Position numbers and translations under genes: made by a program. The notes beneath the pieces were generated by a model, which saw only the letters and a program-made list of their open reading frames with translations, ran no database searches and had not been told where the DNA came from. A stretch of 64,000 bases of DNA from Enterobacter hormaechei subsp. hoffmannii. Lineage in GTDB: Bacteria; Pseudomonadota; Gammaproteobacteria; Enterobacterales; Enterobacteriaceae. Below are positions 32,168-41,171 of the stretch, one piece after another. Each line of letters starts with the position of its first letter. Position 1 is the stretch's first letter. The DNA is taken from contig NZ_CP017186.1 of the NCBI RefSeq assembly GCF_001729745.1, positions 3,596,001-3,660,000 of the forward strand. The letters run 5' to 3'.

Positions 32168-32249
32168 AAAAAAAAACCTGCGTAAAACGCAGGTTGGTGT
32201 AAATCGTGTTAATCAACCGAAGTTGATTCCACCTATCAATACCTCTGGG
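32168..32249 (-). ncRNA. omrB: Small RNA OmrB
   Basis: An 82-nt twin of OmrA, 116 bases away and in the same orientation. The first 15 bases are identical to OmrA and the terminator hairpin (AACCUGCG-UUUUA-CGCAGGUU plus U run) is alike, while the middle (a CAACUUCGGUUG stem) is different, as in E. coli. The sequence GATCCCAGAGG is common to both 5' ends and marks the start region. Confidence 0.95.
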
Positions 32250-32459
32250 ATCTCGACTCTAGCAATTCACAACGCATCGTTGCCAACGGACAATCGCAAC
32301 AGCCTGAGGCAAAGTGTAACTAAAGGTTCAGATTGACATTATTCAGACATGACTGGCCGTGTAACGATTACACCGCGAGGGATGTTCTGCTTCACGTTTG
32401 CAGAGGACGCTCACCCGCTCCCCTTGAATGCACGCCGCTTTTCCGCAACACTAGTTAGT

Positions 32460-32475
32460 GTGTAAACGCTTACCC
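32460..32475 (+). promoter_or_regulatory. GalR/GalS operator upstream of galR
   Basis: GTGTAAACGCTTACCC fits the GalR operator GTGNAANCGNTTNCAC at all but one position. It lies 17 bases before the galR ATG, consistent with autoregulation. Confidence 0.7.
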
Positions 32476-32492
32476 CTATAAGAAGGTATTGA

Positions 32493-33515
32493 ATGGCGAC
32501 AATTAAGGATGTGGCTCGTCTGGCCGGTGTTTCCGTCGCGACCGTCTCCCGCGTGATCAACAACTCCCCTAAAGCGAGTGATGCATCACGCCAGGCCGTG
32601 CAGGACGCCATGGAAAACCTGAATTATCACCCTAACGCCAACGCACGCGCCCTTGCCCAACAGTCGACAGAAACCATCGGGCTGGTGGTCGGGGATGTAT
32701 CCGATCCGTTTTTCGGTGCGATGGTCAAAGCCGTAGAACAAGTTTCTTATCACACCGGTAATTTCCTGCTGATTGGTAATGGCTACCACAATGAACAGAA
32801 AGAACGCCAGGCCATTGAGCAGTTGATCCGTCATCGCTGTGCGGCGCTGGTGGTCCATGCCAAAATGATCCCCGACGCCGAGCTGATCCATCTGATGAAA
32901 CAGATGCCGGGGATGGTGATTATCAACCGTATTATTCCCGGATTTGAAACCCGCTGCGTGGCGCTCGACGACCGTTACGGCGCATGGCTCGCAACCCGTC
33001 ACCTGATCCAGCAGGGCCATACCCGAATTGGTTATCTGTGCTCCAACCACCCAATTTCCGATGCGGAAGATCGCCTTCAGGGCTATTACGACGCGCTGCG
33101 CGAAGCCGGTCTGCCGTGCAACGATCGTCTTGTGGCGTACGGAGAACCGGATGAGAGTGGCGGCGAGCAGGCGATGACGGAGCTGCTGGGCCGCGGGCGG
33201 AATTTCACCGCCGTGGCCAGCTATAACGACTCCATGGCCGCCGGCGCGATGGGCGTGCTGAATGATAACGGGATTGACGTCCCGGCAGAAATTTCGCTGA
33301 TTGGCTTTGATGATGTGCTGGTGTCGCGCTACGTGCGCCCTCGCCTGACCACCGTGCGCTACCCGATTGTGACCATGGCAACGCAGGCGGCAGAACTGGC
33401 GTTAGCGCTGGCCGAGCATCGCCCGCCACCGGAAATTACCCACCTGTTCAGCCCAACCTTAGTGCGCCGTCACTCGGTGGTATCGCCCGCGGAAGCCGTG
33501 AGCGAACAGCGATAG
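32493..33515 (+). CDS. galR: Galactose repressor GalR
   Basis: LacI-family repressor of the gal regulon, released by D-galactose. It has 340 residues (343 in E. coli). The N-terminal helix-turn-helix is IKDVARLAGVSVATVSRVIN with hinge YHPNANARALAQQ, followed by the periplasmic-binding-like domain. The C-terminal tail differs from E. coli, the usual variable part. Its last 46 bases overlap the 3' end of the convergent acetyltransferase gene. Confidence 0.97.
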   Translation: MATIKDVARLAGVSVATVSRVINNSPKASDASRQAVQDAMENLNYHPNANARALAQQSTETIGLVVGDVSDPFFGAMVKAVEQVSYHTGNFLLIGNGYHNEQKERQAIEQLIRHRCAALVVHAKMIPDAELIHLMKQMPGMVIINRIIPGFETRCVALDDRYGAWLATRHLIQQGHTRIGYLCSNHPISDAEDRLQGYYDALREAGLPCNDRLVAYGEPDESGGEQAMTELLGRGRNFTAVASYNDSMAAGAMGVLNDNGIDVPAEISLIGFDDVLVSRYVRPRLTTVRYPIVTMATQAAELALALAEHRPPPEITHLFSPTLVRRHSVVSPAEAVSEQR

Positions 33516-33946
33516 AGATGGACGGTTTTATCCGGGTATTCCAGGGCATCACCGATGTAGTGCCAGCCGTAACGTTCGTAGAAGTCGCGGCAGGCAGACC
33601 AGAGATGAAGCTCGTGATACCCGGCGCGTCGCGCGTAGCCGATAACATGCTGCTGAAGTTTTCCCGCCAGCCCGTTTCCCCGCGCGGCTTCATCGACATA
33701 CAGCGCAGCCAGCCAGGGATGAAGATCCTGCCGGGAAATTAAATCGCAACGCCACAACCCAACGGTGCCCAGCAGCTGGTCATCCTCAACGGCAATAAAG
33801 GTGAGCGGTAACTCGCCTGGCGTCAGGCTGTGCTCGACAATGCTCTGGAAAAAGGCACGCGGCATACCTTCACCAAACGCGTTCCAGATCCAGTCGATCA
33901 CCTGCTGTTTAAACTGCGGCGCAGCGTGAAGCGGCAGTATATTCAC
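33470..33946 (-). CDS. GNAT-family N-acetyltransferase
   Basis: 158-residue single-domain GNAT. The acetyl-CoA loop is LYVDEAARGNGLAGKLQQH (Q/R-x-x-G-x-G/A type) near residues 86-104, followed by the C-terminal FYERYGWHYIGD motif. The start is GTG, overlapping the GntR stop as GTGA, so translation is coupled to the regulator. Substrate is unknown. It is the last gene of the inserted IIC-GH1-GntR-GNAT run and overlaps galR's 3' end by 46 bases. Confidence 0.85.
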   Translation of the reverse strand: MNILPLHAAPQFKQQVIDWIWNAFGEGMPRAFFQSIVEHSLTPGELPLTFIAVEDDQLLGTVGLWRCDLISRQDLHPWLAALYVDEAARGNGLAGKLQQHVIGYARRAGYHELHLWSACRDFYERYGWHYIGDALEYPDKTVHLYRCSLTASAGDTTE

Positions 33947-34716
33947 ACCAGCTTCCCCTGGAAAAGAGGGACCGATTCGAAGAGATAGCCGTCAAAATCG
34001 GGCGCGTCTTCGTCTGACAGCTCAAGCAGGCTCTTTTTGACGTTTTCAAGATGCTGGAACATCGCCTGCCACGCCCCCATCACGTCGCGGCGGCGGAGCG
34101 CAGCGAGAATGGTTTGCCTGTCTCCGAGCCACTTCAGGCGCCAGGCGCGGCTGGCGATATGGCCATTGAACTGCTGCCACAGCGGACTGCTGTCCATGTG
34201 ATGCCAGACGCTCTCAACCGTCGCCAGCAGCATCTGGTTTTGTGTGGCCCCAGCCAGCACCAGGTGGAACATTTTGTTGTTGTCCTGACTGCGATCGTCG
34301 ACGGCAATCGCCCGTTGCTCTTGCTCGATAATGCGGCGCAGGTTGTCGATGTCCGCCCGTGTCGCCATTTTTGCGGCAAAGGCAGCGATGTTGCTTTCAA
34401 GCAGTTGACGCGCCTGGAGAATTTCAAACGGCCCAACGTCACTGTTCAGAAAACGCTCTTCCTCGTTTTCATGCTCTTCCGGAATGCGCATCACGTACAC
34501 GCCTGACCCCTGGCGAATATCCACCGTTCCCTGAAGCTCAAGCATCAGCAGCGCCTCGCGCACGATAGTGCGGCTGACGCCATACGTCTCGGCGATGTTG
34601 CGCTCCGGCGGCAGACGCGATCCCACGGGATAATGCCCCTGGATAATCTGCGCCCGTAAATCCTCGCCAATTTCCTGGTACTGTTTTTTTTCCGGCAGGA
34701 TGACAGCCTTATCCAC
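33943..34716 (-). CDS. GntR/FadR-family regulator, ExuR/UxuR-like
   Basis: 257 residues with a GTG start after AGGTGA. The N-terminal winged helix is visible as LPPERNIAETYGVSRTIVREALLMLE, followed by an FCD effector domain. Overall layout and motifs (GPFEILQARQLLESNIAAFAA, WQAMFQHLENVKK, FDGYLFES) resemble the E. coli hexuronate repressors UxuR and ExuR far more than FadR. It lies 78 bases downstream of the GH1 gene; the gap has a GC-rich hairpin (GGCCGG/CCGGCC) but no clear terminator. It may control the cassette or respond to a uronate; the sequence alone does not decide. Confidence 0.85.
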   Translation of the reverse strand: MDKAVILPEKKQYQEIGEDLRAQIIQGHYPVGSRLPPERNIAETYGVSRTIVREALLMLELQGTVDIRQGSGVYVMRIPEEHENEEERFLNSDVGPFEILQARQLLESNIAAFAAKMATRADIDNLRRIIEQEQRAIAVDDRSQDNNKMFHLVLAGATQNQMLLATVESVWHHMDSSPLWQQFNGHIASRAWRLKWLGDRQTILAALRRRDVMGAWQAMFQHLENVKKSLLELSDEDAPDFDGYLFESVPLFQGKLV

Positions 34717-34794
34717 GTTTTCACCTGTGTTTTTCAGTTAATGCGCGGGCCGGACGTCCTCCCGGCCAGTTTGTGCGCTATTTTACCAGAAGGC

Positions 34795-36222
34795 TTACTT
34801 CCATTCATCGTCTACCCTGAGCGTCAGCACACGCTCATCGCGCAGCTGGCGGAACCAGGACGCTGATTTCTTTGCCCGCCGTGCGCGTTGATTTTCAAGG
34901 TCGATCTCAATCAGCCCGTAGCGGTTTTTAAACGCGTTCATCGGGGAGACATTGTCGGTGAAGGCCCACAGCATATAACCGTGACAGTTCGCCCCCGCCT
35001 CCCGCGCCAGCAGCGTGTAGTAGAGATGTTCGCTGATAAACGCGATGCGGTACGTGTCGTCAATGACGCCGTCACGATTGCGATACTGCGCTTCGTTCTC
35101 CACGCCCATCCCGCTTTCCGCCACAAACCAGTCAATGTTGCGATAGTCGTTTTTAATCCGCATCGCCATGTCGTAAATAATGCGCGGAAAGATCTCCCAG
35201 CCGCGGGAGGTGTTCATTCGCCGTCCGGGCAGCTCAAACGGCTCGTAGTAGTACGCCGGATGGAACGGCGTCTCCGGGTGCCAGGCGCGGGACGGGGCTT
35301 TGACGCGATGCGGGTAATAGAGGTTAATGCCCAGCTCATCGACGGTGTTGTCGGCAATCAGCGCCAGCTCGTCAGCCGTGTAGTCCCACTTCACCTGATG
35401 CTGCGCCAGCAGGGTAAAGAGCGCCTGCGGATAGCGCCCGTGCACCAGCGGGTCGAGAAAGACGCGGTTGTAGAACAGATCGTACATCTCTGCCGCTCGC
35501 ACGTCATGCGGCGCGCGGGAGCGCGGATAGGTCACTTCCGGGTTAAGAATACAGCCCACCGTGCCGTCATACCCTTTCTCGCGAAACAGCTTCACCACTT
35601 TCGCCGTCGCCAGCACCTTATGGTGGTTCCACTGCATCCAGGTGCTGGTGCTCTGCTCATAGGGCCAGCGCAGCGCGTCAAGGTAGACGCGCGTCTGGAC
35701 CACAATCGGTTCGTTGAAGGTAAACCAGCGGGTGACTTTGCCGTGAAAGCGCTCAAATACCTTTTCTGCATAGCGAACGAACAGCTCGACGACGTGCTTT
35801 GACGCCCAGCCGCCGTAGGTCTCCAGCAGCACGCCCGGCAATTCGTAGTGTTCCAGGCAGATCATCGGCTCAATGCCCTGACGGTGCATTTCATCGAACA
35901 GCGCGTCGTAATACGCGGCGTACTCTTCATCTACCGTCGCATTTTCATAGTCGGTTAAAAAGCGCGACCAGTTGATCGAGGTGCGATAGTGCGTCAGTCC
36001 CGCCTGCTTCATCAGCGCTACATCTTCGCGGAAGCGATTGATAAAGTCGGTTGCCACCGCCGGACCATAGCCGTTGTGCCAGACGTGACGATCGTTCATG
36101 TACCAGAGATCGATCCACGAATCCTGCCCCGGCTTTTTGCCGCTCCAGCCCTCGGTCTGCCAGGCCGATGCCGCCGCGCCCAGAATAAAATCTTGCGGTA
36201 TGGCTATCTGTTTTGTGCTCAT
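34795..36222 (-). CDS. Family 1 glycoside hydrolase, probable 6-phospho-beta-glucosidase
   Basis: 475 residues from the ATG with AGGA six bases upstream. The GH1 acid/base is Glu171 in FTFNEP and the nucleophile is Glu369 in FVAESGMG (usually TENG; here Ser replaces Asn). The N-terminal FILGAAASAWQTEG matches the family signature FLWGxAxxAxQxEG. Its start is 7 bases after the end of a PTS IIC gene, which points to a phosphorylated beta-glucoside as substrate. Which sugar is not shown. It could also act on a 6-phospho-beta-galactoside. Confidence 0.88.
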   Translation of the reverse strand: MSTKQIAIPQDFILGAAASAWQTEGWSGKKPGQDSWIDLWYMNDRHVWHNGYGPAVATDFINRFREDVALMKQAGLTHYRTSINWSRFLTDYENATVDEEYAAYYDALFDEMHRQGIEPMICLEHYELPGVLLETYGGWASKHVVELFVRYAEKVFERFHGKVTRWFTFNEPIVVQTRVYLDALRWPYEQSTSTWMQWNHHKVLATAKVVKLFREKGYDGTVGCILNPEVTYPRSRAPHDVRAAEMYDLFYNRVFLDPLVHGRYPQALFTLLAQHQVKWDYTADELALIADNTVDELGINLYYPHRVKAPSRAWHPETPFHPAYYYEPFELPGRRMNTSRGWEIFPRIIYDMAMRIKNDYRNIDWFVAESGMGVENEAQYRNRDGVIDDTYRIAFISEHLYYTLLAREAGANCHGYMLWAFTDNVSPMNAFKNRYGLIEIDLENQRARRAKKSASWFRQLRDERVLTLRVDDEWK

Positions 36223-36229
36223 CGTATCC

Positions 36230-37555
36230 TCATGCGTTATCGGTGGCTTGTTGCAGTGCGGCCTGCTCTGCGCGGCGTGAAGCAATTTTCACAAACGGCA
36301 GATAGATAATCACCGCGGTCACGATGCAGATAAACTGGGTGATTACCGCCCCCATGGAGCCCGCCGTTGACAGCCAGGCGTTGATCAGCGGCGGCGTGGT
36401 CCAGGGCACCATCACCACGGCTTTCCCGGCAAATCCGGTAACGGTGGCAAAGTAGCCAATCGAGCCCGTCACCAGCGGCGTGATGATGAAGGGGATAGCC
36501 AGGATCGGGTTGAGCATGATTGGCATACCGAAGATCACCGGCTCATTGATATTAAAAATACCCGGCCCGATGGAGAGCTTGGCTATCTCCTTCATCTCTT
36601 TACGTTTGGTGGCAATCATGACGGCTATCAGCAGGCCGATGGTCAGGCCGGAGCCGCCGATGCTCATATAGACGTCCCAGAACGGCATGGTGATGATGTT
36701 TGGCACCTCTTTGCCCTGCTCGAACGCGCTCATGTTAACGGTGATTGCCCCCAGCAGCAGCGGCTCGCGGATCGGCTTGATCATCTGGTTGCCGTGAATA
36801 CCAATCACCCAGAACAGCTGGGCGACAAACATCAGCAGCAGGATCCCCGGCAGGCTTTGCACCACGCGCTCCAGCGGCTGTTGCACCACCTGGTATACCG
36901 CGTCGTAGAGATACATGCCGGTAACCTGATGAAACACGAAGCCAAAGGTGGCGATGGCGGTGGTGGTGATAATGGCCGGGATCAGCGCAGAGAACGACGC
37001 GGCAACGTTCGGCGGCACCGTGTCCGGCATCCTGATTTTCAGCCCCTTGCGGTTTTCCAGCCAGCAGTAGATCTCCACCGACAGGATGGCGATAAACATA
37101 CCTAGGAACAGGCTGCGGGTATCTGAGAACTGGCGCAGCAGCACATCTTTCACCACGTGCATCTCACCGTCCACCAGCATTTCCACCGTGGTCGGCGTCA
37201 CGCAGATAAAGCAGATCACCGCCAGCAGGCCGGGGAACAGGGACTTAATGCCGTTAATACGCCCCAGCTCAATGCCGATTAAAAACACCGCGCCGATGTT
37301 GAGAAAGTTCAGCGTGGCGTAGTTGAGCGCGCTGGTAATCGGCTTTAAGGCCGCGAGAAACGACAGCGACTGAAAGCTCGCCAGACCGTTTTTCGGATCC
37401 AGCACCATATTGGAGATCAATACCGAGAACGCCCCCACTATGATGACTGGCATTAAGGTAATAAACGCAGACTTGATCGCCTGGATATAGCGATAGCTGT
37501 TGAAGGTAGTGGCAAAACTGCCCAGAGCGTCGATCAGTTTTTCCTGAAATGCCAT
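36230..37555 (-). CDS. PTS lactose/cellobiose-family IIC permease
   Basis: 441 residues, about ten membrane segments. Family signatures seen are FWVIGIHGNQMIKP near 265 and FNINEPVIFGMPIMLNP near 340, the substrate-binding NEPVIFG loop of ChbC/CelB-type IIC. No IIA or IIB gene is nearby, so it must borrow these domains (for example ChbA/ChbB) from elsewhere in the genome. It is the first gene of a minus-strand operon with the GH1 hydrolase. An operator-like TTGGTATGCCAA lies 57 bases upstream of its start. Confidence 0.9.
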   Translation of the reverse strand: MAFQEKLIDALGSFATTFNSYRYIQAIKSAFITLMPVIIVGAFSVLISNMVLDPKNGLASFQSLSFLAALKPITSALNYATLNFLNIGAVFLIGIELGRINGIKSLFPGLLAVICFICVTPTTVEMLVDGEMHVVKDVLLRQFSDTRSLFLGMFIAILSVEIYCWLENRKGLKIRMPDTVPPNVAASFSALIPAIITTTAIATFGFVFHQVTGMYLYDAVYQVVQQPLERVVQSLPGILLLMFVAQLFWVIGIHGNQMIKPIREPLLLGAITVNMSAFEQGKEVPNIITMPFWDVYMSIGGSGLTIGLLIAVMIATKRKEMKEIAKLSIGPGIFNINEPVIFGMPIMLNPILAIPFIITPLVTGSIGYFATVTGFAGKAVVMVPWTTPPLINAWLSTAGSMGAVITQFICIVTAVIIYLPFVKIASRRAEQAALQQATDNA

Positions 37556-37611
37556 AGGGTAATACCTCAGTAAAAGGGCTTTTATTGAATAAGGTGTACA
37601 GCCGGATACTA

Positions 37612-37623
37612 TTGGTATGCCAA
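37612..37623 (-). promoter_or_regulatory. Operator-like palindrome near the IIC promoter
   Basis: TTGGTATGCCAA differs by one central base from the perfect palindrome at 37706-37717. The pair flanks the divergent promoters of the IIC gene and the LacI-type gene, so they are the probable binding sites of that repressor. The centres are 94 bases apart, compatible with looping. Confidence 0.6.
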
Positions 37624-37705
37624 AAATAGCGTCCACAGGCGATTTGTTCTGTGATTAAGCTCCCAACGCCGCTAGAGGTATTCCAGATTATGATTTATCA
37701 CCATT

Positions 37706-37717
37706 TTGGTATACCAA
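37706..37717 (+). promoter_or_regulatory. Operator-like perfect palindrome near the LacI-type gene
   Basis: TTGGTATACCAA, a perfect 12-base palindrome 138 bases upstream of the repressor start. It pairs with the site at 37612. Confidence 0.62.
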
Positions 37718-37854
37718 TGACAGGCATTTATTCCGCGGGCGAGGATCGTTACTGAAAAGCGTGATCGTTATGGGGTTTTGTCCTTCCCACGTCGCTTATG
37801 CGCCGGATGGTCTGTGTTAAACTGCAAACCATTACGTGGAAACAGGAATTTCGA

Positions 37855-38892
37855 ATGGCAACAATGCTGGATGTCTCACTGCGTGCGGGCGTGTCGAAGG
37901 CCACCGTTTCGCGCGTGCTGAACGGCACAGGTCAGGTTAAAGAGAGCACGCGCCAGCAGGTATTTCGCGCGATGGAGGAGCTGGGCTATCGTCCGAACTT
38001 TCTCGCGCGCTCGCTGGCTAACCAGACCAGCAACAGCATCGGTCTGGTCGTCTCGACGTTCGACGGTTTTTACTTTGGTCGTTTGCTACAGCAGGCGTCA
38101 CGGCAGACCGAAACGCACGGTAAACAGCTGATTGTTACCGACGGTCACGATGCCCCTGAACAGGAAGAACTGGCGGTGCAGATGCTCGCCGACCGCAAGT
38201 GCGACGCCATCGTGCTGTACACGCGTTACATGAGCGAAAAGACGATCCTGAAGCTGATCAACAGCGTGCAGACGCCGCTGGTGATCATTAACCGCGAAGT
38301 GAGCCAGGCGGCGGATCGCTGCGTCTTCTTTGAACAGCAGGACGCAGCCTTCAAAGCGGTGGATTACCTGATAAGCCAGGGCCATCGGGAGATCGCCTGT
38401 ATCACCGTCCCGATCCACACCCCAACGGGTAAAGCGCGGCTGATGGGCTACCGTAAGGCGCTGGAGAAGCACGGTATTCGTCTCGATGAGCGGCGGATTA
38501 AATACGGCGATGCAGGCATGACGCGGGGTTACGAGCTGTGCAAGGAGCTGATTGCGGAAAAGACATCGTTCAGCGCCCTGTTTGCCTGTAACGATGACAT
38601 GGCCCTGGGCGCCTCCAAAGCATTACACCAGGCCGGGCTGAAGATCCCGCAGGATATTTCGCTGTTTGGTTTTGACGATGCCCCCAGCGCAAAGTGGCTG
38701 GAGCCTGCCCTGTCGTCGGTGTATTTGCCGATCGACAACATGATCGTCACGGCGATCGACCAGGCGATCCGGCTGGCAAAAAACCAGCCGGTTGAAGCGA
38801 TCCCACCGTTCACCGGCACGCTGGTGTTACGCGATTCGGTGACAACAGGGCCCTGGTTTAATCAGACCAGCTCTAACGCCAGCAATTCCTGA
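37855..38892 (+). CDS. LacI-family transcriptional regulator, AscG-like
   Basis: 345 residues from the ATG (CAGGAA upstream); the frame open to 37798 has no such signal. The helix-turn-helix is MLDVSLRAGVSKATVSRVLN with hinge YRPNFLARSLANQ. The sequence is closest in feel to E. coli AscG, the repressor of the beta-glucoside asc operon, which agrees with the adjacent IIC-GH1 genes. The effector is probably the transported sugar or its phosphate. The 3' end overlaps the convergent lysA by 31 bases. Confidence 0.9.
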   Translation: MATMLDVSLRAGVSKATVSRVLNGTGQVKESTRQQVFRAMEELGYRPNFLARSLANQTSNSIGLVVSTFDGFYFGRLLQQASRQTETHGKQLIVTDGHDAPEQEELAVQMLADRKCDAIVLYTRYMSEKTILKLINSVQTPLVIINREVSQAADRCVFFEQQDAAFKAVDYLISQGHREIACITVPIHTPTGKARLMGYRKALEKHGIRLDERRIKYGDAGMTRGYELCKELIAEKTSFSALFACNDDMALGASKALHQAGLKIPQDISLFGFDDAPSAKWLEPALSSVYLPIDNMIVTAIDQAIRLAKNQPVEAIPPFTGTLVLRDSVTTGPWFNQTSSNASNS

Positions 38893-40124
38893 ATGGTCTG
38901 GCGACGGCGAATCAGCCGCGCCACGCCATTATCAAACAGCACTTCCGGCAGCAGCGGACGGCTATTGTAGTTCGAAGACATAGACGCCCCGTATGCACCG
39001 GTATCATGCAGCACCAGATAATCTCCCGGTTTTACCTCTGGCAGCGAACGGGTTTCGACTTTCCCGCCTTCCTGCTGAGTAAAGACGTCACCGGATTCAC
39101 ACAGCGGGCCGGCAACAACGGTCTCGATGCGCGGGGCGTTGACCAGATCGCGGCCATCGGCGGCAAGCGCGGTGATGTGATGATAGCTGCCGTACATGGA
39201 CGGGCGCATCAGGTCGTTGAAGCCAGCATCAATCAGCACAAAGTGACGGCTTCCCATCTCCTTCACGCTCCGCACCTGCGCCACCAGCACGCCAGCTTCG
39301 GCGACCAGGAAACGACCCGGCTCAATCTCCAGCTTCACCGCATGGCCCAGATGAGCGGCGATGCTGTCACGCGCGGCGCTCCACAGGCCGTAATAGTGAT
39401 CCGTGTCGATCGCCTCCTCCCCTTCGCGGTAAGGGATCGAAAGCCCTCCCCCGGCGGAGATCGCCTCCAGATCTTGGCCAAAATCGATAACCTGACGCAC
39501 CATCGCGCCACAGACCTGCTCAAGATGGCCATAATCCACGCCGGATCCGATATGCATGTGAATACCCACCAGCTTAAGGTTGTAACGTTGTAAAACCTCC
39601 AGCGCCGCAGGCATATCGGCATACCAGATCCCGTGCTTGCTATTTTCGCCCCCGGTGTTGGTTTTCTGACTGTGACCGTGACCAAAGCCCGGGTTGATGC
39701 GCAGCCAGACGCGATGGCCCGGGGAAACCTGCCCAAGCTGTTCCAGCATATCCACCGAACCGGCATTCACCGGGATTTGCAGCTCGTGCACGCGCGCCAG
39801 CGTGGCGTCGTCTATCAGGTCAGCGGTGAAGACGATCGCGTCGCTATCGGCCTTTGGATCAAACCCGGCCGCCAGCGCACGTTCGATTTCACCCAGCGAT
39901 ACGGAGTCAACCTTCACGCCCTGCTCGCGCATCAGGCGCAGAATATGAATATTGGAGCAGGCCTTCTGCGCAAAACGCACCACGTCAAACTGATGCAGCG
40001 CGGCGATTTTCTCGCGAACAATCTGCGCATCGTAGACCCACACCGGACAGCCGAATTCGGCAGGCAGGCGCAGCAGGTTATCGGCGTTTAAATCGGTTTC
40101 GGTCTGGTTGAGCGGGCGTGGCAT
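38862..40124 (-). CDS. lysA: Diaminopimelate decarboxylase LysA
   Basis: PLP-dependent fold III enzyme that decarboxylates meso-diaminopimelate to lysine. It has 420 residues, as in E. coli, from the ATG preceded by GGAGACGACC. The PLP lysine is in FAQKACSN (Lys54), with HIGSG for phosphate binding and the C-terminal GPLCESGDV cysteine motif. It is divergent from its activator gene lysR, 120 bases away. Confidence 0.97.
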   Translation of the reverse strand: MPRPLNQTETDLNADNLLRLPAEFGCPVWVYDAQIVREKIAALHQFDVVRFAQKACSNIHILRLMREQGVKVDSVSLGEIERALAAGFDPKADSDAIVFTADLIDDATLARVHELQIPVNAGSVDMLEQLGQVSPGHRVWLRINPGFGHGHSQKTNTGGENSKHGIWYADMPAALEVLQRYNLKLVGIHMHIGSGVDYGHLEQVCGAMVRQVIDFGQDLEAISAGGGLSIPYREGEEAIDTDHYYGLWSAARDSIAAHLGHAVKLEIEPGRFLVAEAGVLVAQVRSVKEMGSRHFVLIDAGFNDLMRPSMYGSYHHITALAADGRDLVNAPRIETVVAGPLCESGDVFTQQEGGKVETRSLPEVKPGDYLVLHDTGAYGASMSSNYNSRPLLPEVLFDNGVARLIRRRQTIQELLALELV

Positions 40125-40244
40125 GGTCGTCTCCGGTATTCTGTTTTTTATCATTACGCCATAGCCTGAAGAGAATAAAAAATATCGTTTTATCGTGAGT
40201 CTATGCAAAAATGATATGGACCACGCTCAGCCATCAGGTGCCCT

Positions 40245-41171
40245 ATGCCCGCCGTTAACCTACGCCATATCGAGATTTTTCATGCGGTGATGACCACTGG
40301 CAATCTCACTGAAGCCGCGCAGATGCTGCACACCTCGCAGCCGACGGTCAGCCGCGAGCTGGCGCGTTTTGAGAAAGTGCTGGGGCTGAAGCTGTTTGAA
40401 CGCACCCGCGGCAGGCTGCATCCAACGGTGCAGGGTTTACGTCTTTTTGAGGAGGTTCAGCGCTCCTGGTACGGGCTAGACAGGATCGTGAGCGCGGCGG
40501 AGAGCCTGAGGGAGTTTCGCCAGGGCGAGCTGTCCATCGTCTGCCTGCCGGTCTTTTCTCAGTCATTCCTGCCGGTACTGCTACAGCCGTTTCTGGCCCG
40601 CTATCCGGAGGTCAGCCTGACCATCGTGCCGCAGGAGTCGCCGCTGCTGGAGGAGTGGCTTTCGGCCCAGCGCCACGATCTGGGTCTGACCGAAACCCTC
40701 GTCACGCCAGCGGGAACGGAACGCACGGAGCTGCTGTCGCTGGATGAGGTCTGCGTGCTGCCTGCCAGCCACCCGCTTGCTTTCAAAGCAGTTCTGACCC
40801 CGGCAGATTTTCACGGTGAGAACTATATCAGCCTGTCGCAGACCGACAGCTACCGGCAGCTTCTGGATGGCCTGTTTGCCGAACATCAGGTGAAGCGGCG
40901 AATGGTGATGGAAACGCACAGTGCGGCATCAATTTGCGCGATGGTGCGCGCGGGCGTGGGTATTTCGGTGGTGAACCCGCTCACGGCTATGGACTACGCC
41001 AGCAGCGGCGTGGTTCTGCGCCGTTTTAGCGTTTCCGTTCCCTTTACCGTAAGCCTGATCCGCCCGCTGCACCGGCCCGCCTCAGCGCTGGTTGATGCCT
41101 TTAGTGAACACCTGATTGCGCACGCGCGTCAGGTGGCGCTTCGCTTACCTGAACTGCAAAAACCTTTATGA
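40245..41171 (+). CDS. lysR: LysR, transcriptional activator of lysA
   Basis: Founder of the LysR family, 308 residues (311 in E. coli). The N-terminal winged helix is [38 protein letters not shown]. In E. coli LysR activates lysA when diaminopimelate is available and represses itself; the shared 120-base divergent region supports the same here. It overlaps the end of ygeA by 6 bases. Confidence 0.96.
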   Translation: MPAVNLRHIEIFHAVMTTGNLTEAAQMLHTSQPTVSRELARFEKVLGLKLFERTRGRLHPTVQGLRLFEEVQRSWYGLDRIVSAAESLREFRQGELSIVCLPVFSQSFLPVLLQPFLARYPEVSLTIVPQESPLLEEWLSAQRHDLGLTETLVTPAGTERTELLSLDEVCVLPASHPLAFKAVLTPADFHGENYISLSQTDSYRQLLDGLFAEHQVKRRMVMETHSAASICAMVRAGVGISVVNPLTAMDYASSGVVLRRFSVSVPFTVSLIRPLHRPASALVDAFSEHLIAHARQVALRLPELQKPL

